From: Streptomyces sp. NBC_01197 | GTDB taxonomy: Bacteria > Actinomycetota > Actinomycetes > Streptomycetales > Streptomycetaceae | NCBI RefSeq assembly: GCF_036010505.1 | Contig: NZ_CP108569.1 | Span: 4,320,001 to 4,384,000, forward strand | Length of the DNA stretch: 64,000 nt | Reading direction: 5' to 3' | Part shown: positions 16,437 to 23,742 of the stretch, in pieces | Layout: each line of letters starts with the position of its first letter | Position numbering within the stretch: the stretch's first letter is position 1 | Translations under genes and position numbers: made by a program | Notes under the pieces: generated by a model | Database searches by the model: none | What the model saw: only the letters and a program-made list of their open reading frames with translations | Told to the model about the DNA's origin: nothing

Positions 16437-17429
16437 TCAGGCACCTCCGGCCACCTGGCGCAAGGCCGCGACCACTGCTTCGGGCACGTCGATGGTGCCG
16501 CGCCGGAGTGTCTCGTCCCGACAGGTGACCGAACGGTCGAACGGTACGCGGACCGGGCCGCTCCCCTCGACGGGACGAGTGACGCGGACCGATTCGGCGA
16601 AGGCCGCGACCCGTCGGCGATAGTCGTCCGGGTCGGTGAGTACGCCGGGGTCGAACAGCACGACGAAGAAGCCGCAGTCCGAAACACCGGGCGGGTCGGC
16701 AGCGGCGCCCGCCATCATGCCGAGCAGTTGGACGACCAGAGCGAGGCCCGAGCCCTTGTGGCCGCCCCACACGCCGAACGCGCCCTCGAGCGCGGCGGCC
16801 GGCTCGAGCGTCGGGACTCCCGCCACGTCGTAGCCCTGTCCGGGCGTCAGCTTCTCCCCGAGCCGGGCCTTCAGCTTCGCCTCCCCGTACATCACGGTGG
16901 AGGTGCCGATATCCCAGATGACCGGAGCCGGGTCGGCCGGGAAACCGAACGCGATCGGGTTGGTGCCGAACCGGCCTTCGGTGCCGCCGTGCGGGGCCAC
17001 CACCGCCGGCCCGCTGCCCGCGATCATCCCGGCGAGGCCGGCCAGTGCGGCCTTCTCCAGGTAGTACGCGAACATCCCGGTGTACCAGGTGTTGCGGGCG
17101 CCGACGACCGCGATTCCCTGGGCGCGGGCCTTCGCCACGGCAAGCTCCAGCGCGTGCATGCCGACGAGGTAGCCCACCTGGTCGCCACCGTCCACGGTGG
17201 CGGACACCGGCGTCTCGGCCACGGTCCGAATCGGCTGCGGCGGCGTCTCGGTAGTGCGCCTCCGCTCCGCTATGGACAGCACGCGGGCGAGTCCCCCGAA
17301 GGACAGCCCGCGCAGTTCGCAGTCGAGCAGGTGGTCGGCGATGGCCTCGGTGTCGGTGGCGGAATATCCGCACGTGGTCAGCGCGTCCGCGACGAGTGCG
17401 CGGGCGTCGGGAAGGGACAGAGTCGTCAT
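16437..17429 (-). CDS. Malate/lactate dehydrogenase-family (Ldh_2) oxidoreductase with substituted His residues
   Basis: A 330-residue NAD(P)-dependent Ldh_2-family protein (relatives: YiaK, AllD, sulfolactate dehydrogenase). The fold is clear: RFGTNPIAFGFPA, VIWDIGTSTVMYGE and the cofactor motif GGHKGSGLALVVQLLG. However, the usual RGxxSHG motif reads RGLSFGG (His to Phe), and the usual RNSxHFG motif reads RNTWYTG (His to Tyr). Catalysis must differ from the classical family, or the substrate is unusual. It is the first large gene of the leftward operon, read from the operator-containing promoter at 17471-17544. AAGG seven bases upstream of ATG 17429 is the ribosome site. Confidence 0.86.
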   Translation of the reverse strand: MTTLSLPDARALVADALTTCGYSATDTEAIADHLLDCELRGLSFGGLARVLSIAERRRTTETPPQPIRTVAETPVSATVDGGDQVGYLVGMHALELAVAKARAQGIAVVGARNTWYTGMFAYYLEKAALAGLAGMIAGSGPAVVAPHGGTEGRFGTNPIAFGFPADPAPVIWDIGTSTVMYGEAKLKARLGEKLTPGQGYDVAGVPTLEPAAALEGAFGVWGGHKGSGLALVVQLLGMMAGAAADPPGVSDCGFFVVLFDPGVLTDPDDYRRRVAAFAESVRVTRPVEGSGPVRVPFDRSVTCRDETLRRGTIDVPEAVVAALRQVAGGA

Positions 17430-17479
17430 GGTCCGGCCTTCGCGGTGAGGGAACCTGAAATTCGCCCGTCTGTAAGCAT
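17426..17479 (-). CDS. Possible 17-codon leaderless leader ORF coupled to the Ldh_2 gene
   Basis: The ATG inside the operator palindrome at 17479 sits at the predicted transcription start (-10 TATTGT ends seven bases upstream). It opens a frame encoding MLTDGRISGSLTAKAGP that stops at a TGA overlapping the dehydrogenase start as ATGA. The flavin reductase begins in the same way, MLT from the same palindrome, so translation from this ATG is plausible. It could couple ribosomes into the operon or be chance. Confidence 0.4.
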   Translation of the reverse strand: MLTDGRISGSLTAKAGP

Positions 17480-17544
17480 GCTTATACAATATAAGCGCAT
17501 GGGGTCTAATGCAAGCATGCTGATACCGCAAGCATGCTGATACC
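17471..17544. promoter_or_regulatory. Promoter of the leftward catabolic operon with MarR operators
   Basis: TGTAAGCATGCTTATACA (17471-17488) is identical to the site at 9958. On the minus strand, -35 TTGCAT (17509-17514), 17 bp and -10 TATTGT (17486-17491) match the geometry of the flavin reductase promoter. Upstream are two perfect tandem 17-mers, GCAAGCATGCTGATACC, at 17511-17527 and 17528-17544, each carrying an AAGCATGCTG variant of the palindrome. Four stacked sites suggest cooperative repressor binding. Confidence 0.82.
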
Positions 17545-17644
17545 CCTGTCTCGAACGGGTTCGCGCCGGCATCGGGCCTCTTATGGGCGCCTCGCGTCGT
17601 TGTTCCTGCGGAGGGGCGACCGTTGAACGGCCCCCCCGCAGCAG

Positions 17645-17678
17645 CGAGGACGGACAGCGCTAGCCCTGTCCGTCCTCG
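17645..17678. terminator. Strong hairpin downstream of the SnoaL gene
   Basis: CGAGGACGGACAG and CTGTCCGTCCTCG form a perfect 13-bp stem with an 8-nt loop, followed by a small GGTTCCGGAACC palindrome. It separates the HxlR/hydrolase/SnoaL unit from the catabolic operon promoter. Confidence 0.75.
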
Positions 17679-17718
17679 GTTCCGGAACCCGGGCACTCGC
17701 GGCGGGCCCGGGACGTGG

Positions 17719-18117
17719 TCACATCACGGCGTCGGTCTGAAGCGGGCCCGCGGTGACGCGGAGCGTCCGGATGCGGACCGGCTCTTCCTGGTCGAGATAG
17801 AAGATGTGCATGAACGGGGCGCGCACCACCTGGTCCGGCGCGCTCTTCTTGGCCATGGTGGCCTCGCCGCGCAGCAGGCGGACGCCGTCGCCCGCGGTCC
17901 AGTACTCCAGGACCTCGTGGGTGATGTTCAGTGGCTCGTCGATCTTGACGAAGAACGCCTTGATGGCCTCGACGCCGTGAATGCGCTCGGTGCCGAAGAA
18001 CATGTCGCTGTCCTCGGTCAGCGGCGCGAAGCCCTCATCGAACTCCAGGGTGTCGATGGCGTCCATGAACTTCAGGACCCAGTCGGGTACGGCCGTTGCG
18101 TGTGCGGTGTCTGCCAT
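17719..18117 (-). CDS. SnoaL/NTF2-like protein
   Basis: A 132-residue NTF2-like fold protein. The sequence VPDWVLKFMDAIDTLEFDEGFAPLTEDSDMFFGTERIHGVEAIKAFF is characteristic of SnoaL-like proteins, followed by beta strands with HEVLEYWTAGDGVRLLRGEATM. Members bind small hydrophobic ligands as isomerases, cyclases or hydrolases; no specific reaction can be assigned. ATG 18117 has AGGAG upstream. It follows the alpha/beta hydrolase by 16 bp, so the two form one unit. Confidence 0.85.
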   Translation of the reverse strand: MADTAHATAVPDWVLKFMDAIDTLEFDEGFAPLTEDSDMFFGTERIHGVEAIKAFFVKIDEPLNITHEVLEYWTAGDGVRLLRGEATMAKKSAPDQVVRAPFMHIFYLDQEEPVRIRTLRVTAGPLQTDAVM

Positions 18118-18133
18118 GGTGCTGGTCTCCTGA

Positions 18134-18982
18134 TCAGGCTGCTGCGGGCAGGGAGGTGAGGAAGGCGTCGATCTCGGCGTTGACACCTTCGGGGTTCTCG
18201 CGGGCGGCGAGGTGCGCGGTGTGCTGGAGGACACGGAAGGTGCTGCCCTCGATGGCGTCCGCCATCTTCCGCACCACGTGCACGGGGAACTGGCTGTCCT
18301 CCTCGCCGGCGACGATCAGGACGGGCACGTTCCTGATCGTGTTCAGGCGGCGGTGCTCGTCCTTGCGTCCTATGAGGATGCTGCGCAGCGCCCACGCCAC
18401 CGACTTCGGGTCGTCCCGCAGAACGAACTTGGTGAACTCCACGAACTCCGGGTTGGCGGCCTCGGCGGTGGGGCCGGCGAAGGCCGCCTCGGCCGCCTTG
18501 GCGGCCAGCGGCGGCATCTTCGCGTGCAGCGAGAGGAAGGTGGACAGCGCGCTGGCCCAGACGCTCTCGACCGTCGTGGGCAGGGAGGCGGTGCAGTTGA
18601 TACCGACCGCCGCCGCGGTCCGCTGCGGGTAGTAGGCCGGGAAGACGCCGGCGAGCATACCGCCCCAACTGTTGCCCACCAGAGTGCACTTGTCGATGTC
18701 GAGCGCGTCGAGGATCTCGACGAGCGCGTCGGAGCAGTCCTTGAGGTCGATGATCTTGCGCAGCGCGTCGGACTTGCCATGTCCGGGGCTGTCGATGAGC
18801 ACGACGCGGTGGGTCGGGGCGAAGTGCTCGTACTGGTACTGCCACATGGTGCCGTCCATCATCAGGCTCGGCCAGCACACCATGGCGGGGCCGTCGCGAC
18901 GGCCGCCGACGCGCACGTTGATCAGGCCCAGTGAGGTGGGGATCAGCTTCTCGGTAACCCCTTCGAGCCAATTCGCGGTCAT
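18134..18982 (-). CDS. Alpha/beta hydrolase
   Basis: A 282-residue serine alpha/beta hydrolase. The oxyanion region is CWPSLMMDGTMWQYQ, the strand-turn VVLIDSPGHGKSD precedes it in the fold, and the nucleophile elbow is GNSWGG near residue 101. Asp in VAGEEDSQFP and His in LQHTAHLAA complete the triad. It resembles C-C bond and ester hydrolases acting on small molecules. It is downstream of the HxlR regulator on the same strand, with promoter repeats at 19019-19057 in the 91-bp gap, so it is probably under HxlR control with the SnoaL gene. Confidence 0.88.
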   Translation of the reverse strand: MTANWLEGVTEKLIPTSLGLINVRVGGRRDGPAMVCWPSLMMDGTMWQYQYEHFAPTHRVVLIDSPGHGKSDALRKIIDLKDCSDALVEILDALDIDKCTLVGNSWGGMLAGVFPAYYPQRTAAAVGINCTASLPTTVESVWASALSTFLSLHAKMPPLAAKAAEAAFAGPTAEAANPEFVEFTKFVLRDDPKSVAWALRSILIGRKDEHRRLNTIRNVPVLIVAGEEDSQFPVHVVRKMADAIEGSTFRVLQHTAHLAARENPEGVNAEIDAFLTSLPAAA

Positions 18983-19018
18983 GGTCGGTCCTCTCCGTAA
19001 CCAGGGGAACGTTCAGTC

Positions 19019-19057
19019 ACTAGTACCGTAACGCTACTAGTTCCAAAACGCTACTAG
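19019..19057. promoter_or_regulatory. Iterated 17-bp direct repeats in the hydrolase promoter
   Basis: On the minus strand CTAGTAGCGTT occurs at 19047-19057 and 19030-19040, exactly 17 bp apart, and CTAGT again 17 bp further at 19019-19023. The region lies 37-75 bp before the hydrolase start and is AT-rich for this genome. Likely binding sites for the adjacent HxlR protein. Confidence 0.6.
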
Positions 19058-19073
19058 GTTCGGAGTGGGGCGC

Positions 19074-19571
19074 TCAGTCGCCCGGCGCCGCAGGAGCCAC
19101 CCCTCCCTGTCGACCGGCACCGCCCTCCTCGGCGGCCGTCGGGCGCAGGGTCGAGGCCTCGATCGGCTGACGGCAGCTGCTGCACGCGAGGTACGGATTG
19201 GTCGGGTTGCCGCATGTCGTGTGCATCAGCGGGTGGTGCGTGATGTCGGTATCGGTCGCGTGGGTTTCAGCCCAACGTGTGACGGCCGCGATGGCAGGGA
19301 CGACGAGCTCGCGGGCGCTGTCGGTGAGCGCGTACTCGTACCACGGCTTGTCGGAGCGGTAGGCGCGCTTGGTGAGCAGGCCCAGCTCCGTCAGGCTGTT
19401 GAGCCGCGCGGTGAGGATGTTCGCCGAGATTCCCAGAGCTCGCTTCAGTTCACCGAAGCGGCCGACACCGAAGAACACCTCTCTCAGGATCTGGTAGTTC
19501 CAGCGCTCGGAGATCGCGGCCAGGAACTCCTGCCCGTGCTGGAATGTGACGTGGCTCCTGTGGTCGGACAC
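19074..19571 (-). CDS. HxlR-family transcriptional regulator
   Basis: A 165-residue HxlR winged-helix protein: LAAISERWNYQILREVFFGVGRFGELKRALGISANILTARLNSLTELGLL, then the wing RSDKPWYEYALTDSARELV. The C-terminal extension has CGNPTNPYLACSSCRQ, a CxxC motif that could bind metal or sense redox; many HxlR proteins sense reactive electrophiles through Cys. GTG 19571 is preceded by GGAGAAG. Upstream at about 19613-19635, GTAGT and ACTAC flank ten bases and could be its own operator. It precedes the hydrolase and SnoaL genes on the same strand. Confidence 0.9.
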   Translation of the reverse strand: MSDHRSHVTFQHGQEFLAAISERWNYQILREVFFGVGRFGELKRALGISANILTARLNSLTELGLLTKRAYRSDKPWYEYALTDSARELVVPAIAAVTRWAETHATDTDITHHPLMHTTCGNPTNPYLACSSCRQPIEASTLRPTAAEEGGAGRQGGVAPAAPGD

Positions 19572-19960
19572 GGCTTCTCCTCTTCGATGACCCAGTGTGG
19601 TTTCAAATTAAAAGTAGTCCCACAATGTTACTACCCGTAATGCCCGCTCGGCGCCGCGCCTGGACCCGGCGATCCTGCTTCGAGCTCGGCGGTCGGCCGG
19701 CCGGTCGATGGGAGCGAGCGAGACAGGGGGGCGGGGCGGGCCGTGAAGTGCGTCACAGGGTCGTGCGGGGTGGGTCCGCCCTCTCGCCGCTCGGTGCCGG
19801 TAACGGCCCGCCCCTGTCAGCCGATCCGGGTGCATCCCGTCGATGGGCCGGGTGGTGCGTCGCCCCGGGCCGCTCCCGGGCGACTTAGGTCACCCTTCCC
19901 TGGTGCGGTGGGTGACTGGTACAGATGGTGGGAATCTGCCCGTACATCGGAAGTCTCGCC
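19572..19960. other. Gap between HxlR and the small-protein pair
   Basis: No gene is supported. It holds the HxlR upstream region (AT-rich 19603-19640), GC-rich spacer, and GTCACCC/GGGTGAC inverted copies at about 19888-19916, shortly before the small-protein genes. These may be part of a promoter or a weak hairpin. Confidence 0.45.
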
Positions 19961-20212
19961 ATGAACCCGGACAACACCACCGACCTCACCCCCTTCACGT
20001 TCGACCTGACCTCCGACGAGGTCCGGCGACGGGCCGAGGTCGTGGCTGCGCTCGGGCCCGAGTGGGACCCGGTGGCAGCCCTACGGGGTGAGGACGAGGC
20101 GTACGCCCTGCTCTACTCGGGCCTGGATGCGGAGCAGCAGCGCACCTACGACATGCTGGTCGCGGCCGGTGTCCTGCCGGGGGAGGAGCCGGGCCGTGCG
20201 GCTGCCCATTGA
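19961..20212 (+). CDS. Small acidic conserved protein (probably DUF6400-like)
   Basis: An 83-residue acidic protein, MNPDNTTDLTPFTFDLTSDE onward, with RRRAEVVAALGPEWDPVAAL and LYSGLDAEQQRTYDMLVAAGVLP. I recall small Streptomyces proteins with this ALGPxWDPVAAL...LLYSGLDAEQQ pattern, annotated as DUF6400, with no known function. No membrane segment or Cys is present. Its end overlaps the next gene by 17 bp, so the pair is coupled. The start is ATG 19961; a longer form from 19925 is less likely. Confidence 0.7.
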   Translation: MNPDNTTDLTPFTFDLTSDEVRRRAEVVAALGPEWDPVAALRGEDEAYALLYSGLDAEQQRTYDMLVAAGVLPGEEPGRAAAH

Positions 20213-20441
20213 TCCGCAGGCCGACTCAAGCCGCCGCGCCTGGGTGGCCTGCCCCGTCTGCGACGACGCCCGCCACTGCGCGACCTGCGCCAGCCGCCGC
20301 AACTGCTTCGAGCACTGGCGCTACCTGATCTCCAACAAGGGTCCGGTCGTCCACCTGCAGTGCCCGCGGTGCACGCACATGTGGTCATGGAACACCCGGC
20401 CCGGTGTCACCGGCCGCGGCGACGGCGCTGCCCGCTACTGA
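20196..20441 (+). CDS. Small Cys-rich, probably zinc-ribbon protein
   Basis: An 81-residue basic protein with Cys pairs CPVC, CATC and CPRC, a further Cys, and His residues between them (ARHCATCASRRNCFEHW), consistent with one or two zinc sites. GTG 20196 is preceded by GGAGGAG with seven-base spacing inside the end of the preceding gene. The coupled pair of a small acidic and a small basic zinc-ribbon protein suggests a two-part complex, but I know of no function. Confidence 0.65.
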   Translation: MRLPIDPQADSSRRAWVACPVCDDARHCATCASRRNCFEHWRYLISNKGPVVHLQCPRCTHMWSWNTRPGVTGRGDGAARY

Positions 20442-20734
20442 CGCGTCGGGTTCGCTGTCCCCGCTACGCCTTGCTTCATTGAGTGGCGGACCGGCAGGGT
20501 GCGCGTGCCCTCGCTGCCCTCGGGGTTCAGTGCTCCGGCCGGAGGGGAGTGCTCGATGTGCCGGACCCTCCGGCGTTGCTCGTTCGTCATTGCTCTCCTT
20601 CTCCGGCTCGTCCGGCTCGTCCGGCTCGTCCGATCTGGTTCATCTGACGCTTACGAGCACGGCCGTTCGGCTCTGCTCCAATTCGAACCGGGTACCGGGC
20701 AGCGCCCAGATCAGCTGCCCGGCGGCCGTCATTA
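20442..20734. other. Gene-free gap with a short nonamer repeat
   Basis: No convincing gene. TCCGGCTCG is tandemly repeated three times at 20602-20628. Codon bias is absent in every frame. Confidence 0.5.
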
Positions 20735-20807
20735 ACTGATTGATGATTCAGTAGCGCACTCGTTGACAGAGCCGCTCGCGCCTCTTGATACTGACTGACG
20801 GTTCAGT
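20735..20807 (+). promoter_or_regulatory. Promoter of the amino acid catabolic operon with two TetR-type operators
   Basis: TTGACA (20763-20768) and GATACT (20787-20792) form a good promoter with an 18-bp spacer, about 50 bp before the first gene. Two 18-bp sites, ACTGATTGATGATTCAGT (20735-20752) and ACTGACTGACGGTTCAGT (20790-20807), flank it; the second covers the -10 element and start point. Both fit ACTGAYTG-N6-CAGT, also found at 31106-31127 beside the TetR gene. Confidence 0.82.
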
Positions 20808-20843
20808 AAATCGCTTCTGCTGCCGTCTCTGTCTGGAGGCACC

Positions 20844-22001
20844 ATGTCCGAGCTGCCCGCCGAGCTGGTCCCGCTCACCGTCGATCAGCGCGACATCGTC
20901 GAACTCACCCGGGCCTTCGCGCGCGACGAGATTCGCCCGAGGGCGCGCGCCGTGGACGAAGCCGATGTCGAGACTCCCTGGGATCTGTGGCGCAAGGCCG
21001 CCAAGGTCGGGATCACCGGCTTCATGCTTCCCGAGGAGTACGGGGGCGGCGGATTCACCGATGTGTTCACGCAGTGCCTGGTCCAGGAAGAGCTGTGCGT
21101 CGGTGACCTGGGCATCGGCAACCTGCTCTGCTCCAACGGCTTCTTCGCCGACCCCCTCCTCGCGCTCGGCACCGAGGAACAGCAGCGCGCCTGGCTCACC
21201 CCGCTGGCCGGCCCGGAGACACCGATGACCTCGCTGGCCGTCACCGAGCCTGGCTCCGGGTCCGACGCGGCCTCCATCTCGACGACGGCGACGCGCACCG
21301 GCGCCGGGTATCTGCTGAACGGCCAGAAGGCGTGGATCTCCAACGCCGGAGAGGCCGAGCAGTACGTCGTGTTCGCCAAGACCGATCCCGCTCGGCTCTC
21401 CCGGGGCGTCACCGCCTTCCTGCTCCGCAAGGACACCGCAGGGGTCAGCTTCGGTGAACCGATGCGGAAGATGGGCCAGCGCGCCATCGTCTGCCGGGAG
21501 ATCTTCTTCAGCGACGCGTTCGTGCCCGATTCGGACCGGCTCGGCGCCGAGGGGCAGGGCTTCCACGGGCTCATGCGCACCTTCGACATCTCCCGCACCG
21601 TGCTGGGCGCCGCCGCGACCGGTGTGGCCAGGGCCGCATACGAGTACGCCCGCGACTACGCGAAGACCCGGCAGCAGTTCGGCAAACCGGTCATCGAGCA
21701 CCAGGCGGTGGCCTTCCGCCTCGCGGACATGCGGACACGCGTCGAGCAGGCGCGGCTCATGACCTGGCGAGCCGCGAAGCGGCTGGACGCCGGCCTCGAT
21801 GCCACGGCGGAGGCGGCCATGGCCAAGCTGACGGCCTCGGAGACCGCCGCGTACTGCACCTGGGCGGCGGTCCAGACGCTCGGCGGCTGGGGCTACTCCC
21901 GCGAGTACCCGGTGGAGCAGTGGATGCGCGACGCCAAACTGGAGGAGATCGAGGAAGGCACGTCGGACATCATGCGCCTCGTGATCTCGCGGGGGATGTG
22001 A
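20844..22001 (+). CDS. Acyl-CoA dehydrogenase
   Basis: A 385-residue FAD-dependent acyl-CoA dehydrogenase. The N-terminal helical domain is followed by the FAD-binding TSLAVTEPGSGSDAASI and GYLLNGQKAWISNAG segments, and the catalytic Glu lies in LEEIEEGTSDIMR near residue 370. Electrons go to ETF. It is the first gene of a five-gene operon, with GGAGG eight bases upstream of ATG. Given its neighbours it probably oxidises an acyl-CoA derived from a decarboxylated amino acid. Confidence 0.93.
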   Translation: MSELPAELVPLTVDQRDIVELTRAFARDEIRPRARAVDEADVETPWDLWRKAAKVGITGFMLPEEYGGGGFTDVFTQCLVQEELCVGDLGIGNLLCSNGFFADPLLALGTEEQQRAWLTPLAGPETPMTSLAVTEPGSGSDAASISTTATRTGAGYLLNGQKAWISNAGEAEQYVVFAKTDPARLSRGVTAFLLRKDTAGVSFGEPMRKMGQRAIVCREIFFSDAFVPDSDRLGAEGQGFHGLMRTFDISRTVLGAAATGVARAAYEYARDYAKTRQQFGKPVIEHQAVAFRLADMRTRVEQARLMTWRAAKRLDAGLDATAEAAMAKLTASETAAYCTWAAVQTLGGWGYSREYPVEQWMRDAKLEEIEEGTSDIMRLVISRGM

Positions 22002-22002
22002 G

Positions 22003-23742
22003 ATGGGCGAGCACAGTGCTGCACCCCGCTTCTCCGACGATGCCGACCGCCCAGGCCGCCCCGACCGCCCCGGTGCCCCCGGGCGTTACGGCCGCGAGCC
22101 GGCGATGTCCGGCGGCGAGGCGATCGTCAGATCCCTCGCGGCGCACGGCGTACGGGAGGTCTTCGGCATCCCCGGTACCCACAATCTGGAGATCTACCGG
22201 TTTCTGCGGCTGTACGACATCGGCAACGTGACGCCCCGTCATGAGCAGGGCGCCGGTTACGCGGCCGACGCGTACGCCCGGGTCAGCGGCCGGCCCGGGG
22301 TCGCCATCACCACCACCGGGCCCGCGTTGCTGAACATCGCGGCCGCAGTCGGGCAGGCGTACTCGGACAGCGTGCCGCTGCTCGTCGTCTCGCCCGGGAT
22401 GCCGCTGCGGCACCCCCGGCTGTCCAACGGGCTGCTGCACGAAATGCGCAGCCAGACGGACGCGATGCGCGGCGTCGCGGCCTTCAGCCACCGGGTCTCG
22501 TCGGTCGACGAGATCGGTGCGGCCGTGGCGCGGGCGTTCGCGCTGTTCACCTCCGGCCGGCCGAGGCCGGCGCACATCGAGATACCGCTCGATCTGCTGG
22601 AGACCGCCGAACCGGTGAGCGGGATCCGGCTCACCCCGCCCGCAGCGCCGGTGGTTCCACCGCACGCCGCGGTGGACCGGGCGGCGGACGCGTTGCGCGC
22701 GGCGCGGCACCCGGCGATCGTGCTCGGCGGCGGTGCGCGCGGCGCCGGTGAGGAGTGTCTGGCACTCGCCGATGAGCTGGGTGCCCCGGTCGTGACCACC
22801 GCGAACGGCAAGGGAATCGTCGCGGAGGCGCATCCCCTCGCACTGGGGGTCTCGCTGCACAGCCCGGCTGTCCAGAAGTGGCTGGCGGACCGCGACGCCG
22901 TCATCGCCGTGGGCACGGAGCTGGCGGAGTCGGACCTCTGGTCCGCACCCCTGAAACTGAACGGCGCCCTCATCCGGATCGACGTCGACCCGGCGCAGAT
23001 GTACGCGGAGCCGGCCGCCGACCACGCCCTGGTGGGCGATGCCCGCGTGACGGTGGGCGCTGTGATCGACGCGCTGCGGGCGGGGGGCGCTGGTGGTACC
23101 GCCGCCACTACCGCCGAGCGGTCCCTGTCGTCCCTGCCGGAGGAGGGGAGCGCCGCCCATGCCGTCGCCGCCCTGCGTGTCGCCCGGGACGACGAGACCC
23201 GCGTACGGGATACCCGCTGGGTGCCCTATCTGCGGGCCATCCGCCGGGTGCTCGCCCCCGACGCCGTCATCACATCCGACAGTGCCCAATGCTGCTACTA
23301 CGGTGCGCTGCCGCATCTGCCCGTCGGTCCCGAAGGCAGGTATCTGCATCCCACCGGGTTCGGCACGCTCGGCTATGCCCTGCCGGCCGCGATCGGTGCG
23401 AAGACCGCCTGCCCCGGCCGGCAGGTCCTCGCTCTCAGCGGCGACGGCGGCCTGCAGTTCTCCGTCCAGGAGCTGGCCACGGCCGCGCAACTGCGTCTCC
23501 CTCTGCCCGTTGTGGTGTTCGACAACGGCGGTTACGGCGAGATCCGCGACGAGATGACCGCCCGCGGCGACACCCCCACCGCCGTCGACCTCCCGTGCGT
23601 CGACCTGCCCGCCCTCGCCCGCGCATACGGCGGTTACGGCGAACGGGCCCACTCGCCCGATGAGCTGGCCGACGCGCTGACCCGGGCGCTGACCGCGCCG
23701 GGCCCGACCCTGATCACCGTTCCGGAGGAGACCCCCCGATGA
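22003..23742 (+). CDS. ThDP-dependent 2-oxo acid decarboxylase (AruI/benzoylformate decarboxylase-like)
   Basis: A 579-residue thiamine diphosphate enzyme. VFGIPGTHNLEIYRF and PRHEQGAGYAADAYARVSGRPGV (catalytic Glu) are in the PYR domain, and LALSGDGGLQFSVQELATAAQL (Mg-ThDP motif GDG) in the PP domain. The start of the PYR domain resembles 5-guanidino-2-oxopentanoate decarboxylase (AruI) more than acetolactate synthase. It should decarboxylate the 2-oxo acid made by the next gene's dehydrogenase. The first 34 residues are Pro/Arg-rich, and ATG 22105 (MSGGEAIVRSL) is an alternative start. It lies 1 bp after the acyl-CoA dehydrogenase. Confidence 0.85.
   Translation: MGEHSAAPRFSDDADRPGRPDRPGAPGRYGREPAMSGGEAIVRSLAAHGVREVFGIPGTHNLEIYRFLRLYDIGNVTPRHEQGAGYAADAYARVSGRPGVAITTTGPALLNIAAAVGQAYSDSVPLLVVSPGMPLRHPRLSNGLLHEMRSQTDAMRGVAAFSHRVSSVDEIGAAVARAFALFTSGRPRPAHIEIPLDLLETAEPVSGIRLTPPAAPVVPPHAAVDRAADALRAARHPAIVLGGGARGAGEECLALADELGAPVVTTANGKGIVAEAHPLALGVSLHSPAVQKWLADRDAVIAVGTELAESDLWSAPLKLNGALIRIDVDPAQMYAEPAADHALVGDARVTVGAVIDALRAGGAGGTAATTAERSLSSLPEEGSAAHAVAALRVARDDETRVRDTRWVPYLRAIRRVLAPDAVITSDSAQCCYYGALPHLPVGPEGRYLHPTGFGTLGYALPAAIGAKTACPGRQVLALSGDGGLQFSVQELATAAQLRLPLPVVVFDNGGYGEIRDEMTARGDTPTAVDLPCVDLPALARAYGGYGERAHSPDELADALTRALTAPGPTLITVPEETPR

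Noticed and set aside
17430..17696. N-terminal extension of the Ldh_2 gene to 17696
   Set aside because: It would translate through the operator array; the family start is MTTLSLPDARALV at 17429.
20442..20734. Remnant mobile element in the gap before the amino acid operon
   Set aside because: No transposase fragment, terminal inverted repeat or target duplication could be found.
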